A stretch of DNA of 50,068 nt from Leptothoe spongobia TAU-MAC 1115 (GTDB taxonomy: Bacteria > Cyanobacteriota > Cyanobacteriia > Phormidesmidales > Phormidesmidaceae): positions 1 to 50,068 of the forward strand of contig NZ_JADOES010000040.1 in the NCBI RefSeq assembly GCF_018739885.1, read 5' to 3'. The notes beneath the pieces were generated by a model. The model ran no database searches and was not told the origin of the DNA. It saw only the letters and a list, made by a program, of their open reading frames with translations. A program made the position numbers and the translations under genes. Each line of letters begins with the position of its first letter. Position 1 is the first letter of the stretch. Of the stretch, positions 16,658-25,398 are shown in pieces.

Positions 16658-17338
16658 TTAATTCTTAGGGCTATTGAGTCGATAGCCGACACCGTAGACG
16701 GTTTCTATATATTGGTGCTGACTGCCAGCGCTTTTGAGTTTTTGGCGTAGGTTGTTGATGTGGGTGCGAATGGTGCCTTCTCCAGAGTCGCGATCGCACT
16801 CCCACAATTTGTCCAAAATCATAGATCGAGTAAACACCTGACCTGGATTTTGCATCAAATGCTCTAAAATTAAATATTCCTTAGGTGTTAGATTTAGGAA
16901 GGTCTCATTGTGTTGAATGGCATGTGTACTTGGATCTAGCTGTAGTGAACCCTGTTTTAGAACAGTCGATTGCATCTGGATCGGACGACGAGACAATGCC
17001 CGGATACGAGCGGCTAACTCATCCAATTCAAATGGCTTGACCATGTAGTCATCAGCCCCAGCATCCAACCCGATAATTTTATCGGTGGTGGTATCTTTGG
17101 CGGTTAACATTAGTACAAAGCCGCGAAATCCAGAATTGCGTAATTTTTTACATAGGCTGATGCCATCAAGGCGAGGCATCAGCAGATCGAGCAGAATCAG
17201 ATCATAATCGATACTCTGGACATAGTCCCATCCGTCCATGCCATCGACAGCCACGTCTACCACATGTTGATGGTGTTTGAGATCTTCGGCTAGCGGTTTA
17301 GCAATGCGATCATCATCTTCTACCAATAAAATCCTCAC
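16658..17338 (-). CDS. OmpR/PhoB family response regulator
   Basis: This 226-residue response regulator has a REC domain with acidic pocket E7-D10, phospho-acceptor D51 in LILLDLLMPR and the conserved Lys in MVKPFE, followed by a winged-helix DNA-binding domain (LTPKEYLILEHLMQNPGQVF, then TIRTHINNLRQKL and YGVGYRL). It is the first gene of the operon regulator, porin, histidine kinase. A regulator and kinase flanking a porin suggest direct control of outer-membrane uptake. It resembles cyanobacterial RppA/ManR-type regulators, but the specific signal cannot be assigned. Confidence 0.93.
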   Translation of the reverse strand: MRILLVEDDDRIAKPLAEDLKHHQHVVDVAVDGMDGWDYVQSIDYDLILLDLLMPRLDGISLCKKLRNSGFRGFVLMLTAKDTTTDKIIGLDAGADDYMVKPFELDELAARIRALSRRPIQMQSTVLKQGSLQLDPSTHAIQHNETFLNLTPKEYLILEHLMQNPGQVFTRSMILDKLWECDRDSGEGTIRTHINNLRQKLKSAGSQHQYIETVYGVGYRLNSPKN

Positions 17339-17434
17339 CTGTCTAACCTCTTATCGGTTCATCTGCCTCTGGATCTATACCATAGCTATAAGATACTTCA
17401 AGAAGATCAAGAACTTGACAAGACATCGATTAGA

Positions 17435-17660
17435 CTAACCGGCATCTATAATTTCAGCTATGTCAAAAACCGTGCCATCTGTGCCAATGGCCCGAATGTA
17501 TATACGGTCAGGGCGAACATCGAAGGTGGTAAACCCTAGTTGAGAACGGGCGTATAATGATGCTCATGGCCGCTGAGATAGGGCTGCACTCCATACTTGC
17601 TGAAAAGAGATTGTAGCTTTTTTGCCAGTTCGGGTCGCTAGAATAGGTCAGTGATACTGT
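17435..17660 (-). pseudogene. decayed metallophosphoesterase C-terminal remnant
   Basis: Two frames on the minus strand together give the end of a calcineurin-like phosphoesterase. The first reads RPELAKKLQSLFSKYG and then VQPYLSGHEHHYTP, with the GHxHH metal-binding motif. After a frameshift the second reads LGFTTFDVRPDRIYIRAIG then TDGTVFDIAEIIDAG and a stop at 17435-17437. An in-frame TAG precedes RPELA, and the distance between the pieces is shorter than in intact enzymes, so there is an internal deletion too. No open frame covers it. The upstream part of the gene is not visible beyond about 17660, where the VOC gene begins. Confidence 0.7.
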
Positions 17661-17674
17661 GCCCCTGCAATTCT

Positions 17675-18028
17675 ATGAATGAGCATGAAAAGATAAACTA
17701 CGTTGAATTACCTGCGAAAGATATTCCTGCAACAAAGGCGTTCTTTACCCAGGTCTTTGGTTGGTCCTTTGAAGACTTTGGGCCAGACTATACTGCATTT
17801 GCTGATCAGGGGCTGGATGGCGGCTTCTTTAAGGCTGATCTGGCATCCTCTACCAAAAGTGGTAGTGCCCTGATTGTGTTCTACAGTCATGATCTAGAAG
17901 CAACTCAGAGTAAAATCGAGCAAGCAGGCGGAGTAATTGTCAAACCGATATTTACGTTTCCTGGTGGTCGTCGATTTCACTTTATTGAGCCTAGCGGTAA
18001 TGAATTGGCTGTCTGGTCAGACCTGTAG
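17675..18028 (+). CDS. VOC (glyoxalase/bleomycin-resistance fold) family protein
   Basis: From the ATG at 17675 this is about 117 residues of a single VOC module: KINYVELPAKDIPATKAFFTQVFGW with the first beta-alpha unit, a central FFKADLAS, then SHDLEATQSKIEQAGG and FPGGRRFHFIEPSGNELAVWSD with the second unit. Members of this subgroup are often annotated as glyoxalase or dioxygenase-like, and the substrate is unknown. Metal ligands may include the H or E near the strand starts (E in NYVEL, E in FIEPSGNE). A GTG at 17651 would add eight residues with an unlikely MILCPCNS start, so I prefer the ATG. Confidence 0.85.
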   Translation: MNEHEKINYVELPAKDIPATKAFFTQVFGWSFEDFGPDYTAFADQGLDGGFFKADLASSTKSGSALIVFYSHDLEATQSKIEQAGGVIVKPIFTFPGGRRFHFIEPSGNELAVWSDL

Positions 18029-18059
18029 GTGACTTTGTTTGCATGGGGTGGCCTCAGTT

Positions 18060-18572
18060 ATGTCCCGATCTAGGAGATATTCCTATTATTTATTGATTGC
18101 GCTGATGCTTCCTAGCATTTGTCTGGGACTGGGGAGCTGTCATGCGGTTGATCGACAAGTGAATGCAGAGTCTACTGCAGTTGTTGATGTGGCTCCGCCG
18201 TTGGTCAAAGCAACCCTGGAGGGAGATGCAGATGCAGTCAGCATGCTGCTTGAGCAAGGGTCCGATCCAAATGTGGTCTACCACACAAATACGGCCCTTA
18301 CCTATGCCGCCCGTGATGGTTTTATAGAGATTGCCCATCTCTTGATTGAGCATGGTGCCGATGTTAATTGGGTTGATGGTGAGGGGGTAACGCCACTGAT
18401 TTTGGCTGCGTTTAAAGATCATATTGAGCTGGTGCAGCTGCTTTTGCAGCAAGGGGCTGATACAACCGTTAGAGATCAATGGGACCGAACAGCTTTGGAC
18501 TATGCCCTGCGGCGGGGTGAGGCCGATCCCATTGTCCAGCTCTTGAGCGACGGCGACGGGGCTGAGTATTAA
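18060..18572 (+). CDS. ankyrin-repeat lipoprotein
   Basis: From the ATG at 18060 this is a 170-residue exported protein. An Arg-rich start and hydrophobic segment (YSYYLLIALMLPSICLG) lead to a lipobox-like LGSC. Four ankyrin units follow, from about residue 45 to 165: PPLVKATLEGDADAVSMLLE, then TALTYAARDGFIEIAHLLIE, then TPLILAAFKDHIELVQLLLQ and TALDYALRRGEAD. Ankyrin repeats mediate protein contacts, and the partner is unknown. The frame is open further upstream (to 18039) only with TTG or GTG starts. It follows the VOC gene by 31 bases and may be cotranscribed with it and the next gene. Confidence 0.82.
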   Translation: MSRSRRYSYYLLIALMLPSICLGLGSCHAVDRQVNAESTAVVDVAPPLVKATLEGDADAVSMLLEQGSDPNVVYHTNTALTYAARDGFIEIAHLLIEHGADVNWVDGEGVTPLILAAFKDHIELVQLLLQQGADTTVRDQWDRTALDYALRRGEADPIVQLLSDGDGAEY

Positions 18573-18646
18573 GTTTCATCCCCAATGGGTTGCGTTCACA
18601 AGGGGTAGGCCAAAGGATAGTTGGGTACCATGGGCTGGCAATTGCT

Positions 18647-19435
18647 ATGAGTCATGCAAAAGAGACTCCCTCAGGGGCATTCTTATTACACCTTTCACTG
18701 CTCTTGGGGTGGCTGGTGCCGATACCCTTTATAGATATAATGTTGCCAATTATTATTTGGCAAACTACCAAGAAACAGTCTCCTCAAATTGAACCCCATG
18801 CTCGTAATGCGATTAACTGGCTGATATCATCGACAGTCTATAGCGTTGTCTTGATGATTACGTTAGTGGGAACTGTGCTTCTCCCAGTGTTATGGGGGCT
18901 ACGGCTTATATTCCCTATTATTGCCGCGATTCAAGCTAGTAAGGGTAAGGTCTGGAAGTATCCTCTAACCATTGATTTCCTCGGGGCTAGAGCGGACAAA
19001 CAATTGCAAAGAGCGGCCATTGGCTTTTTGTCATTGGTTGTAATTCCCTTATCAGCTTTGCTGGGCTCTCTTGTCTGGCGACATCGTCATGTGAATTGGC
19101 TGGCCAGTCTATCGCCAGCGACGGGTACCGTTACCCAGGTCTTGGAAAAGACAGGGGATGACGGTGATACACTCTATAAACCGGTGATTAAATTTAAAGT
19201 GCCGCAACAAGAGTCCTATGAAGTGTCTTCTCTTGGCTGGTCGGACTATATAACCTATAAGAAAGGAGCCTCTGTGGAGGTTTTGTATTCTCCGTCTGAC
19301 CCAGCTAATGCCATTATTGATCAATGGTTTGAGAAATGGTTTCTGATTACATTGGCTTTAGTGACGAGTGGGGTTCTGCTAAGCTTCTCAATTATCCCTA
19401 GTATTTTTTGCCTGGTCTTCTCTCGCTTTGTCTAG
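18647..19435 (+). CDS. DUF4870-DUF3592 fusion membrane protein
   Basis: From the ATG at 18647 (MSHAKETP) this is a 262-residue membrane protein. Residues 1-110 look like DUF4870/Tic20-like: several hydrophobic helices with PFIDIMLPIIIWQTTKK and HARNAINWLIS. Residues about 130-262 look like DUF3592: a membrane helix, then TGTVTQVLEKTGDDGDTLYKP, VIKFKVP, and VEVLYSPSDPANAIID, then a final helix. Both families are of unknown function. The two domains are usually separate genes or found in other combinations, so the fusion is worth noting. An upstream TTG could extend the frame to 18590 but without a sensible N-terminus. Confidence 0.75.
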   Translation: MSHAKETPSGAFLLHLSLLLGWLVPIPFIDIMLPIIIWQTTKKQSPQIEPHARNAINWLISSTVYSVVLMITLVGTVLLPVLWGLRLIFPIIAAIQASKGKVWKYPLTIDFLGARADKQLQRAAIGFLSLVVIPLSALLGSLVWRHRHVNWLASLSPATGTVTQVLEKTGDDGDTLYKPVIKFKVPQQESYEVSSLGWSDYITYKKGASVEVLYSPSDPANAIIDQWFEKWFLITLALVTSGVLLSFSIIPSIFCLVFSRFV

Positions 19436-19479
19436 ACTGATGGACGTGAGTTTGTTGAGGCAAAATCCGGGTTATACCT

Positions 19480-20097
19480 TTACCAAATTTTTGCCATCTT
19501 CAATTCAAATGCCAACATCTCAGGTTCGCAACTAACGGACTCAGGCTTATCCAAAATTTTTGGTGATTGATTAGGTCGATACATATGCACCTGATAATTC
19601 TTTCGATCAATCAACAATCCCAACTGAACTCCATTGCTAATATACTCTTCCATCTTTTCTTGTAGACTCATCACTGTATCGCTACTAGATCGTAACTCCA
19701 CAACAAAATCAGGAGCAATCGGCGCAAAGGAAGCTTGTTGTTGCGGTGACAATGCATTCCAACGCTCAGATAAAATCCATGCCACATCTGGCGATCGCGT
19801 TGCACCATTAGGTAATGTAAACCCTGAACTAGAATCAAACGCCTCACCCGTTCCATCTGTTTCAGACCAAACATAAAGCTGCCCAAAAATCCTGCCATTA
19901 CGGTTACCGTTATCAGCAAAAGCTGGAGGCATAACGATAATTTCTCCGTTAGCAGTCCGCTCAATCCTTAGTTCAGGATTCGTGCGACAAAACTCATAAA
20001 ATTGCTGATCGCTCATCTTCGACATGATGGTGAGCGAAGATAGATCAATCAGCAACGACATCTCTACGGATTTGACCAACAGGCTAGTCATTGGCAA
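19480..20097 (-). CDS. Uma2 family endonuclease-like protein
   Basis: This is the third Uma2 (DUF820) protein of the window, with up to 205 residues. The start may be the Met at residue 13 (MSLLIDLS, 20061). The family core is clear: SDQQFYEFCRTNPELRIERTA (split near residue 30-48), GEIIVMPP, RSPDVAWIL with the motif Asp, DFVVELRS with the motif Glu and KMEEYISNGVQLGLLID. It is closely similar to the protein at 7050-7619 (shared DQQFY, NPE, SPDVAW, FAPIAPDFVVELRS), so the two are recent paralogues. Unlike that copy it is not bracketed by the 17-bp repeats. Confidence 0.88.
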   Translation of the reverse strand: MPMTSLLVKSVEMSLLIDLSSLTIMSKMSDQQFYEFCRTNPELRIERTANGEIIVMPPAFADNGNRNGRIFGQLYVWSETDGTGEAFDSSSGFTLPNGATRSPDVAWILSERWNALSPQQQASFAPIAPDFVVELRSSSDTVMSLQEKMEEYISNGVQLGLLIDRKNYQVHMYRPNQSPKILDKPESVSCEPEMLAFELKMAKIW

Positions 20098-20336
20098 CCT
20101 GGCTCCATCCAGGAAAGTCTGGACTTATTATAGCAATGGCTCATAATCTGGTGCCGAACCTTGGGCTCATAAGTCGTATTTCCCAGCTAAAACCAAGTAG
20201 CCAGAGCAATTAATAATTACGCGCTACTCGATAACAGAATCTCCTTCAAAATCTAAAGCTACTTTAAGCACACCTCAACCCAACTGAAATTATCAGTAAC
20301 CTTGGGAGCATACCTACACAATATGGGGGAAAGCTG

Positions 20337-21350
20337 ATGAAATGGCGTCATATTATCAGTCGTATTACAAAAGGAATTGTCTTTGCCAGTTTAGGGGTGA
20401 TTGCTGTTAACACTAGCCCCTTAGCCAATGCTCAAGAGGATGCCAATGCTCAAGAAAATAATCTGCCTCCCACTGCCCGTTATGCAGCAGGCGAAGATCT
20501 TGACCTCGCCCTGATCATTGCTGAGTGGAAAGAGCGATTCCCTGATATTCCAGTCTTTGCCTGTGCCTGTAATGCTGACGCGTGCGCTCATACTGAGCGC
20601 TGGCCATTTCGCAACTATAGCCGGTATCAGTTGACCGTTGCCCTGGGGCCGTTTAATGGCACCTATACAGAAAGTTTAGGATTCAACTGTTTTGACATTC
20701 AGACAGGACAAGGCTTAGACCAAGCACCTGAGATACCTACTGATCCGCCTGAACCAGAACCACCAGTTGAACCAGAACCACCAACTGAACCCACTGGGAC
20801 CCCCATGGCCTCAGTATCGGCAGATAAAGCAAGTCTAATTTTGACTTGGCCCGATAATCAGACTAATACCATTGATATTACGGGCTGGAACATAAATGTG
20901 TTGGATGCTCTAGATTGTGAGACCGTTACCCAAGTTCCCCAAAAGACATTAAACGCCCGTCGCATCATCGGTACTCCCATGGTCGATCCTCTCACCGACA
21001 ATGTTGCAGTGCCTGTACTTTTAGAAGAGTGTCTGGAAACACAGCAGACGGCAGTATTTGTCGTTGATCCGCAGGGGGTAGGGGGTCATGCCCTATACCG
21101 AACTCAGGTCCCAGGAGAACGTCCGCTACCCAATGAGTTTTCGAGTTACGGACTCAGCAGCATCAGCGGTTTGCAATATTGGGACTCAACCCTACTCGTA
21201 CGTCATGGCTCAGCATCAGGAGCAGAAGCATTGCTAGTGTTTCGACCGGATATTACACCAGCGGGGAAATTTGCTAGCTGCGGCTTTTTAAATACGTTAG
21301 AAGGGGCCAATCGACTCTGTCCAGCAGAGCTGGCAGAGCCATCAGAATAG
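20337..21350 (+). CDS. secreted protein of unknown function with Pro-rich linker
   Basis: This is a 337-residue exported protein that I do not recognise. A signal peptide (MKWRHIISRITKGIVFASLG, then a cleavage site near ANAQ) precedes a Cys-bearing domain at about residues 45-120 (FACACNADACAH and GFNCFDIQ). A linker of Pro-Glu-Pro type follows at about 137-160, then a second domain at about 165-337 with further cysteines (LDCETV, LEECLET, ASCGFL, RLCPAEL). Paired cysteines suggest disulfides in the periplasm or outside the cell. GGGGGAAAG lies just before the ATG. Monocistronic by spacing. Confidence 0.7.
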   Translation: MKWRHIISRITKGIVFASLGVIAVNTSPLANAQEDANAQENNLPPTARYAAGEDLDLALIIAEWKERFPDIPVFACACNADACAHTERWPFRNYSRYQLTVALGPFNGTYTESLGFNCFDIQTGQGLDQAPEIPTDPPEPEPPVEPEPPTEPTGTPMASVSADKASLILTWPDNQTNTIDITGWNINVLDALDCETVTQVPQKTLNARRIIGTPMVDPLTDNVAVPVLLEECLETQQTAVFVVDPQGVGGHALYRTQVPGERPLPNEFSSYGLSSISGLQYWDSTLLVRHGSASGAEALLVFRPDITPAGKFASCGFLNTLEGANRLCPAELAEPSE

Positions 21351-21566
21351 TTAGTTGCCTTCAGCGCACTGACTTTGCCAACAATTTAAACGGTCGAGTT
21401 GGGAGCATTTGAGACATGCTACACGTCATACAACTCGATCTTCCCTGATTTTGTACGACAGCTACAGAAGGTCTCTGAAGGAGTCAACTAGCGAATGGCT
21501 CCCAGGGATGACTCTGCCGTTGCCCCATACAATTAGTGATCACAGTAGAGCAGGAACCAATCAACC

Positions 21567-22523
21567 ATGTCGGCTAAACGTTATGCCATCATTGGTACAG
21601 GAGCCATTGGCGGTTACTACGGAGCACGATTACAGCAAAGTGGCTGTGACGTACATTTTCTGTTGCGTAGCGACTATGACCATGTAAAAAAGCAGGGTCT
21701 GGTGGTGGAGTCGGTTGATGGTGATATCACGCTACCCCAGGTAAATGCCTATAACAATCCAGCGGATATGCCACCGATGGATGTTGTTGTTATCGCCTTA
21801 AAAACAACTCAAAACCATTGCCTGATAGAGCTAATGCCACCACTAAAGGAGGGGGCAATAGTCCTGACATTGCAAAATGGACTGGGCATTGAAGACGAAC
21901 TTGCTCAGCTAGTGCTGCCAGAACAGGTTATGGGCGGCCTGTGTTTTATCTGTTCTAACAAAGTCGGTCAGGGGCACATTCACCACTTAGACTACGGCAA
22001 AGTTCAGCTGGGTGCCTATAGCGCTAGTCATCAAAAGCGAGCGCTAACGGTAACCATGATGGAAATTGCCGATGACTTTCGGGCAGCAAAGATTCCCATT
22101 AATGTCACTGATGACCTGTTTATGGCGCGCTGGCGCAAGCTCGTATGGAATGTGCCCTATAACGGATTATCGGTGGTGCTAGATGCGACTACTAATGAAC
22201 TAATGGCGGATGAAGAGGTGCGATCGCAAATCCATACCCTGATGACCGAAGTCATCACCATCGCCAACACCTGGGCCGCTACCATTGCCGATGCCGCCGT
22301 CCCACTGCGCCAAATTCCCATGACCTTCGCCACCGATATGCTGGCAGCCACCACCCGCATGAAGCCCTACCGCACCAGTATGAAAATTGACTTCGATGCC
22401 GGTCGCCCTTTAGAAGTAGAAGCGATCTTGGGGAATCCGGTAAGAGCGGCAGACAAGCTGGGCATCGCCACCCCTCAGATGAAAAAGCTTTACCACCAGG
22501 TAAAACAACTGTCATCGCCTTAG
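21567..22523 (+). CDS. 2-dehydropantoate 2-reductase family protein
   Basis: This 318-residue NADPH-dependent ketopantoate reductase-like enzyme would form pantoate in the pantothenate/CoA pathway. Evidence: the N-terminal GTGAIGGYYGARL Rossmann loop, VIALKTTQN, TLQNGLGIE and GGLCFICS motifs, the catalytic-type Lys in RWRKLVWNVPYN, and the C-terminal TSMKIDFDAGRPLEVEAILG segment. These fit ApbA/PanE. The family has several paralogues per genome with other 2-oxoacid substrates, so the gene symbol is withheld. Only 13 bases separate it from the symporter gene downstream, suggesting one transcript. Confidence 0.85.
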   Translation: MSAKRYAIIGTGAIGGYYGARLQQSGCDVHFLLRSDYDHVKKQGLVVESVDGDITLPQVNAYNNPADMPPMDVVVIALKTTQNHCLIELMPPLKEGAIVLTLQNGLGIEDELAQLVLPEQVMGGLCFICSNKVGQGHIHHLDYGKVQLGAYSASHQKRALTVTMMEIADDFRAAKIPINVTDDLFMARWRKLVWNVPYNGLSVVLDATTNELMADEEVRSQIHTLMTEVITIANTWAATIADAAVPLRQIPMTFATDMLAATTRMKPYRTSMKIDFDAGRPLEVEAILGNPVRAADKLGIATPQMKKLYHQVKQLSSP

Positions 22524-22536
22524 CAGGAACTACACC

Positions 22537-24024
22537 TTGGGCAAAGGCATCGGTTTACATAGGTTTACACTAGTAATAGCCTACGCAATCACGACCTTGA
22601 ACCAATTTTTGACCAACATCGACCAAGGATTTGACCTGGGGGTAACGCTGCTGGAGCGGACCTTATTTTTTAAGCTGTGGGGCATGCCGCTGATTGTCCT
22701 GTGGCTACTGGGTGGGTCGGTGTACCTCACGCTGCGCATGGGGTTTATTAATGTGCGAGGGTTGGGGCATAGCCTATCGGTGCTGCGCGGTACCTACGAC
22801 GACCCGGATGAAGTGGGGGAGGTGAGTCACTTTGAGGCGCTGGCGACGGCCATGTCAGCGACGGTGGGGTTGGGGAATATTGCGGGTGTGGCGATCGCAC
22901 TCCAGTTGGGCGGTCCTGGAGCCGTCCTTTGGATGACCGTGGCCGGACTGCTGGGCATGACCACCAAATTCACTGAATGCACCCTGGCCCAGCAATATCG
23001 TGTTGTTAGCCATGGTCAGGTCTTGGGTGGGCCTATGTACTACCTCAGCCAGGGTTTGGCGGAGCGGGGTCTTAAACCCATGGGGCAGTTGTTAGCTGCT
23101 ACCTTTGCCATTATCTGTATGGTGGCCGCCCTCGGCGGCGGCAACATGTTTCAAGCCAACCAGTCAGGCATCGCCGTAGCCGCTTTGGGCGAACAGCTAC
23201 ATTGGTCATGGCTGAGTGATCCACGGATCTATGGTTTAGTCCTTTCCCTCACCGTCGCTGCGGTGATTATCGGCGGTCTGCAGCGCATTGCCCAGGTAGC
23301 CTCCACCATCGTACCTACCATGGTGGGGCTGTACCTGACTGCGGCCCTATGGATCATCTTTCATCATCTGGGAGGTATCCCCATGGCTATGGGCCAAATC
23401 TGGCATTCAGCCTGGCATCCAGTTGCCATTGAAGGGGGCCTCGTCGGTGTCATGGTGCAGGGGCTACAGCGGGGCGTATTTTCCAATGGGGCGGGGACTG
23501 GAGCGGCTGCGATCGCCCACGCTGCTACCAAGAATCCCGAACCCGTACGTGAAGGCATTGTCGCCTTGATAGAGCCCCTGATTGACACTGTCCTTATCTG
23601 CAACCTGACAGCCCTAGTGTGTTTGCTCACGGGAGTGTATCAGCCTGGTAGCCTTGTCAACGGCATAGAACTCACAACCACCGCCTTTGCAGCTGAAGTG
23701 CCCATGATGACTTGGGGTTTAGCCATCATCGTTTGTCTATTTAGCTTCTCTACAATTATTTCCTGCTTTTACTATGGCGAAGCCTGCTGGCGTTATCTAC
23801 TAGGTGAACGGGGGCTGTTGGCTTACAAGCTGTTCTATATCCTTGGCTGCTTTGGTGGCACCATCATCAGCCTGGATACCGTCATTCGCTTTAGCGACAT
23901 CATGGTATTCGCCCTCGGCATTCCCAATATGCTGGGCCTCTTGCTCCTATCCGACCAAGTCGCCCATAGCCTGGACAAATACTGGCAAACCAGAAAAATA
24001 CTAGTGCCCACACCGATAAAGTAA
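22537..24024 (+). CDS. sodium:alanine/glycine symporter (AGCS family)
   Basis: This integral membrane protein of up to 495 residues with about ten hydrophobic segments matches the alanine-or-glycine:cation symporter family, which imports small amino acids with sodium. Characteristic stretches are FEALATAMSATVGLGNIAGV, GPGAVLWMTVAGLLGMTTKF, EGGLVGVMVQGLQRGVFSNG and GAGTGAAAIAHAAT. The frame starts with TTG at 22537. No ATG occurs before the family-conserved region, so the start is uncertain and an internal TTG near 22594 is possible. It follows the PanE-like gene closely. Confidence 0.92.
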   Translation: MGKGIGLHRFTLVIAYAITTLNQFLTNIDQGFDLGVTLLERTLFFKLWGMPLIVLWLLGGSVYLTLRMGFINVRGLGHSLSVLRGTYDDPDEVGEVSHFEALATAMSATVGLGNIAGVAIALQLGGPGAVLWMTVAGLLGMTTKFTECTLAQQYRVVSHGQVLGGPMYYLSQGLAERGLKPMGQLLAATFAIICMVAALGGGNMFQANQSGIAVAALGEQLHWSWLSDPRIYGLVLSLTVAAVIIGGLQRIAQVASTIVPTMVGLYLTAALWIIFHHLGGIPMAMGQIWHSAWHPVAIEGGLVGVMVQGLQRGVFSNGAGTGAAAIAHAATKNPEPVREGIVALIEPLIDTVLICNLTALVCLLTGVYQPGSLVNGIELTTTAFAAEVPMMTWGLAIIVCLFSFSTIISCFYYGEACWRYLLGERGLLAYKLFYILGCFGGTIISLDTVIRFSDIMVFALGIPNMLGLLLLSDQVAHSLDKYWQTRKILVPTPIK

Positions 24025-24083
24025 CTAAGTAAGCAGCCAAAACTAAACGTAATGATGAGTAATCTTCTATTAGCCTATTCGTC

Positions 24084-24155
24084 AAGCCCCCAAACCCCCA
24101 ATACTGGGGGCTTTGAGTCAGGTCTCCCCCAGTATTGGGGGACGGAAGGGGGCTT
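24084..24155. repeat. C/G-rich double hairpin, dispersed-repeat or terminator type
   Basis: This 72-base stretch opens with AAGCCCCC (24084-24091) and closes with GGGGGCTT (24148-24155). Between them are CCCCCAATACTGGGGG and CCCCCAGTATTGGGGG, which are reverse complements of each other. The whole can fold as one long stem or two small ones. Such CCCCCAATACTGGGGG elements look like cyanobacterial interspersed repeats. Placed 59 bases after the symporter gene, it may also terminate transcription. Confidence 0.7.
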
Positions 24156-24366
24156 TCAGAAGCTTTAGCATAGTTACGGCCATCTACTTATCTAGAACCT
24201 GCTAACAAAAAGGGAACGTTGCTGATGCTGCTTGGACGCAGCCATCACATGCCTATTTGCAAGTTCATATTACTCATAACAATCCAAAGCAACACTTTTT
24301 GAAAATGGGTGTAATCTATAGGCACCTTTGGTTCAGTAGTCCATTTATTAAGGTTGTGGGTAGGTA

Positions 24367-25290
24367 ATGGGTAGCGATGTTCTAATTTTGACAATCTACT
24401 TTTTGGTAGTGATCTACGTGCTCTACCAAATGGCCCTATCTGTAGAAAACACCCTAGAAAATAAGTTACAAGTTGATCTGAATGTTGAATCATTAATTGA
24501 ACAGGTCAAACTGCAGCTTGATCAACTGTCAACCAGTCAGACAACTTCTCAGAAGATTACTGCCAAGGTTGATCAACTAGAGATTGAGGGCAAAAAGCTA
24601 CCGCCTTATCTATCCCTCAAGGTAACCTCTCACAATGATCCTGACGAGGAGTTCATGGTTTTAGTGGATGTGGGGCCCACCGGCAAAATGCCCCTAGCCC
24701 GTTCAATCATGAACCTTTCCATCGCCATCCAAAACACAACCAACGATGCCCAGATTTTTATTGATTGGGATCAAAGTTCGATCACATCCGGTAAGGCTCG
24801 CAGAACCCAGCGAGTTGTCCGCTCAGGGATACCCATAGGGGGAGGCTTACCCCGTGCCCAGGTCTTAAGCGTGATCAACCCACGTGAATCGTTCATTGGT
24901 CAAGTGACTGGGGAAAATTGCCTGGGCCTTGATCCTGAAACCCAAACCCTAACAGCTAAAAGACCCTTAGTTGAGATGCTGGATGTAGCGGACTATATCC
25001 TGGATATGATGGATTTAAACAGCAGACTTAGTAGTGGTAGTGATGACGGCTTTATTGAAGAGGTTGGCCCAACCCTGGTTTATGGTCTGCGCTTGATGAT
25101 CGGCATACGGCAAATTACCTATGAGCAAAAGAGCCAAACGACCTATCTGATGCTCCCCTTTGAGTTTGAGGCTATTCTACTCACCGACGAAATCGCGTTT
25201 CCACCATTACGCTGGCTTCTCAAGCGTCCCCGTCCTGCCAATGCTCGGGATGCTCTAAGTACATTACTATTGGGTCGCCCAAGATTATAA
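24367..25290 (+). CDS. membrane-anchored protein of unknown function
   Basis: This is a 307-residue protein that I do not recognise. Residues 5-24 (VLILTIYFLVVIYVLYQMAL) form one N-terminal membrane anchor. A helical, Gln/Leu-rich stretch at about 30-70 is likely coiled coil (LIEQVKLQLDQLSTS, KVDQLEIEG). The rest is a soluble mixed domain with VLVDVGPTGKMPLARSIM and SVINPRESFIGQVTGENCL. GGTTGTGGGTAGG upstream can serve as a ribosome binding site for the ATG. A copy of the dispersed 57-bp structured element begins directly after the stop codon. Confidence 0.65.
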   Translation: MGSDVLILTIYFLVVIYVLYQMALSVENTLENKLQVDLNVESLIEQVKLQLDQLSTSQTTSQKITAKVDQLEIEGKKLPPYLSLKVTSHNDPDEEFMVLVDVGPTGKMPLARSIMNLSIAIQNTTNDAQIFIDWDQSSITSGKARRTQRVVRSGIPIGGGLPRAQVLSVINPRESFIGQVTGENCLGLDPETQTLTAKRPLVEMLDVADYILDMMDLNSRLSSGSDDGFIEEVGPTLVYGLRLMIGIRQITYEQKSQTTYLMLPFEFEAILLTDEIAFPPLRWLLKRPRPANARDALSTLLLGRPRL

Positions 25291-25361
25291 ATCACGTCCA
25301 AGTTGAAACCTATAGATTCTCTACGGAAAAACTCCAGTTCTGGACGTGGACAAGGTTTAAA
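25291..25361. repeat. dispersed structured element, copy 1
   Basis: CACGTCCA (25293-25300) and TGGACGTG (25341-25348) are the outer inverted arms, followed by GACAAGGTTTAAA. This copy is the most diverged of three (others near 26474 and 44631). Its second inner stem reads ACGGA-AAAAC-TCC(a)GT, where the other copies have ACGGT or ATGGT pairing with ACCGT. The stem is kept although the bases changed. Confidence 0.8.
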
Positions 25362-25398
25362 TATAAAGAAGTGAGCGCAAAACAATGCTCTACATGCC

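Noticed and set aside
21409..21687. 92-codon frame before and over the PanE-like gene
   Set aside because: Overlaps the reductase start in another frame and shows no family features.
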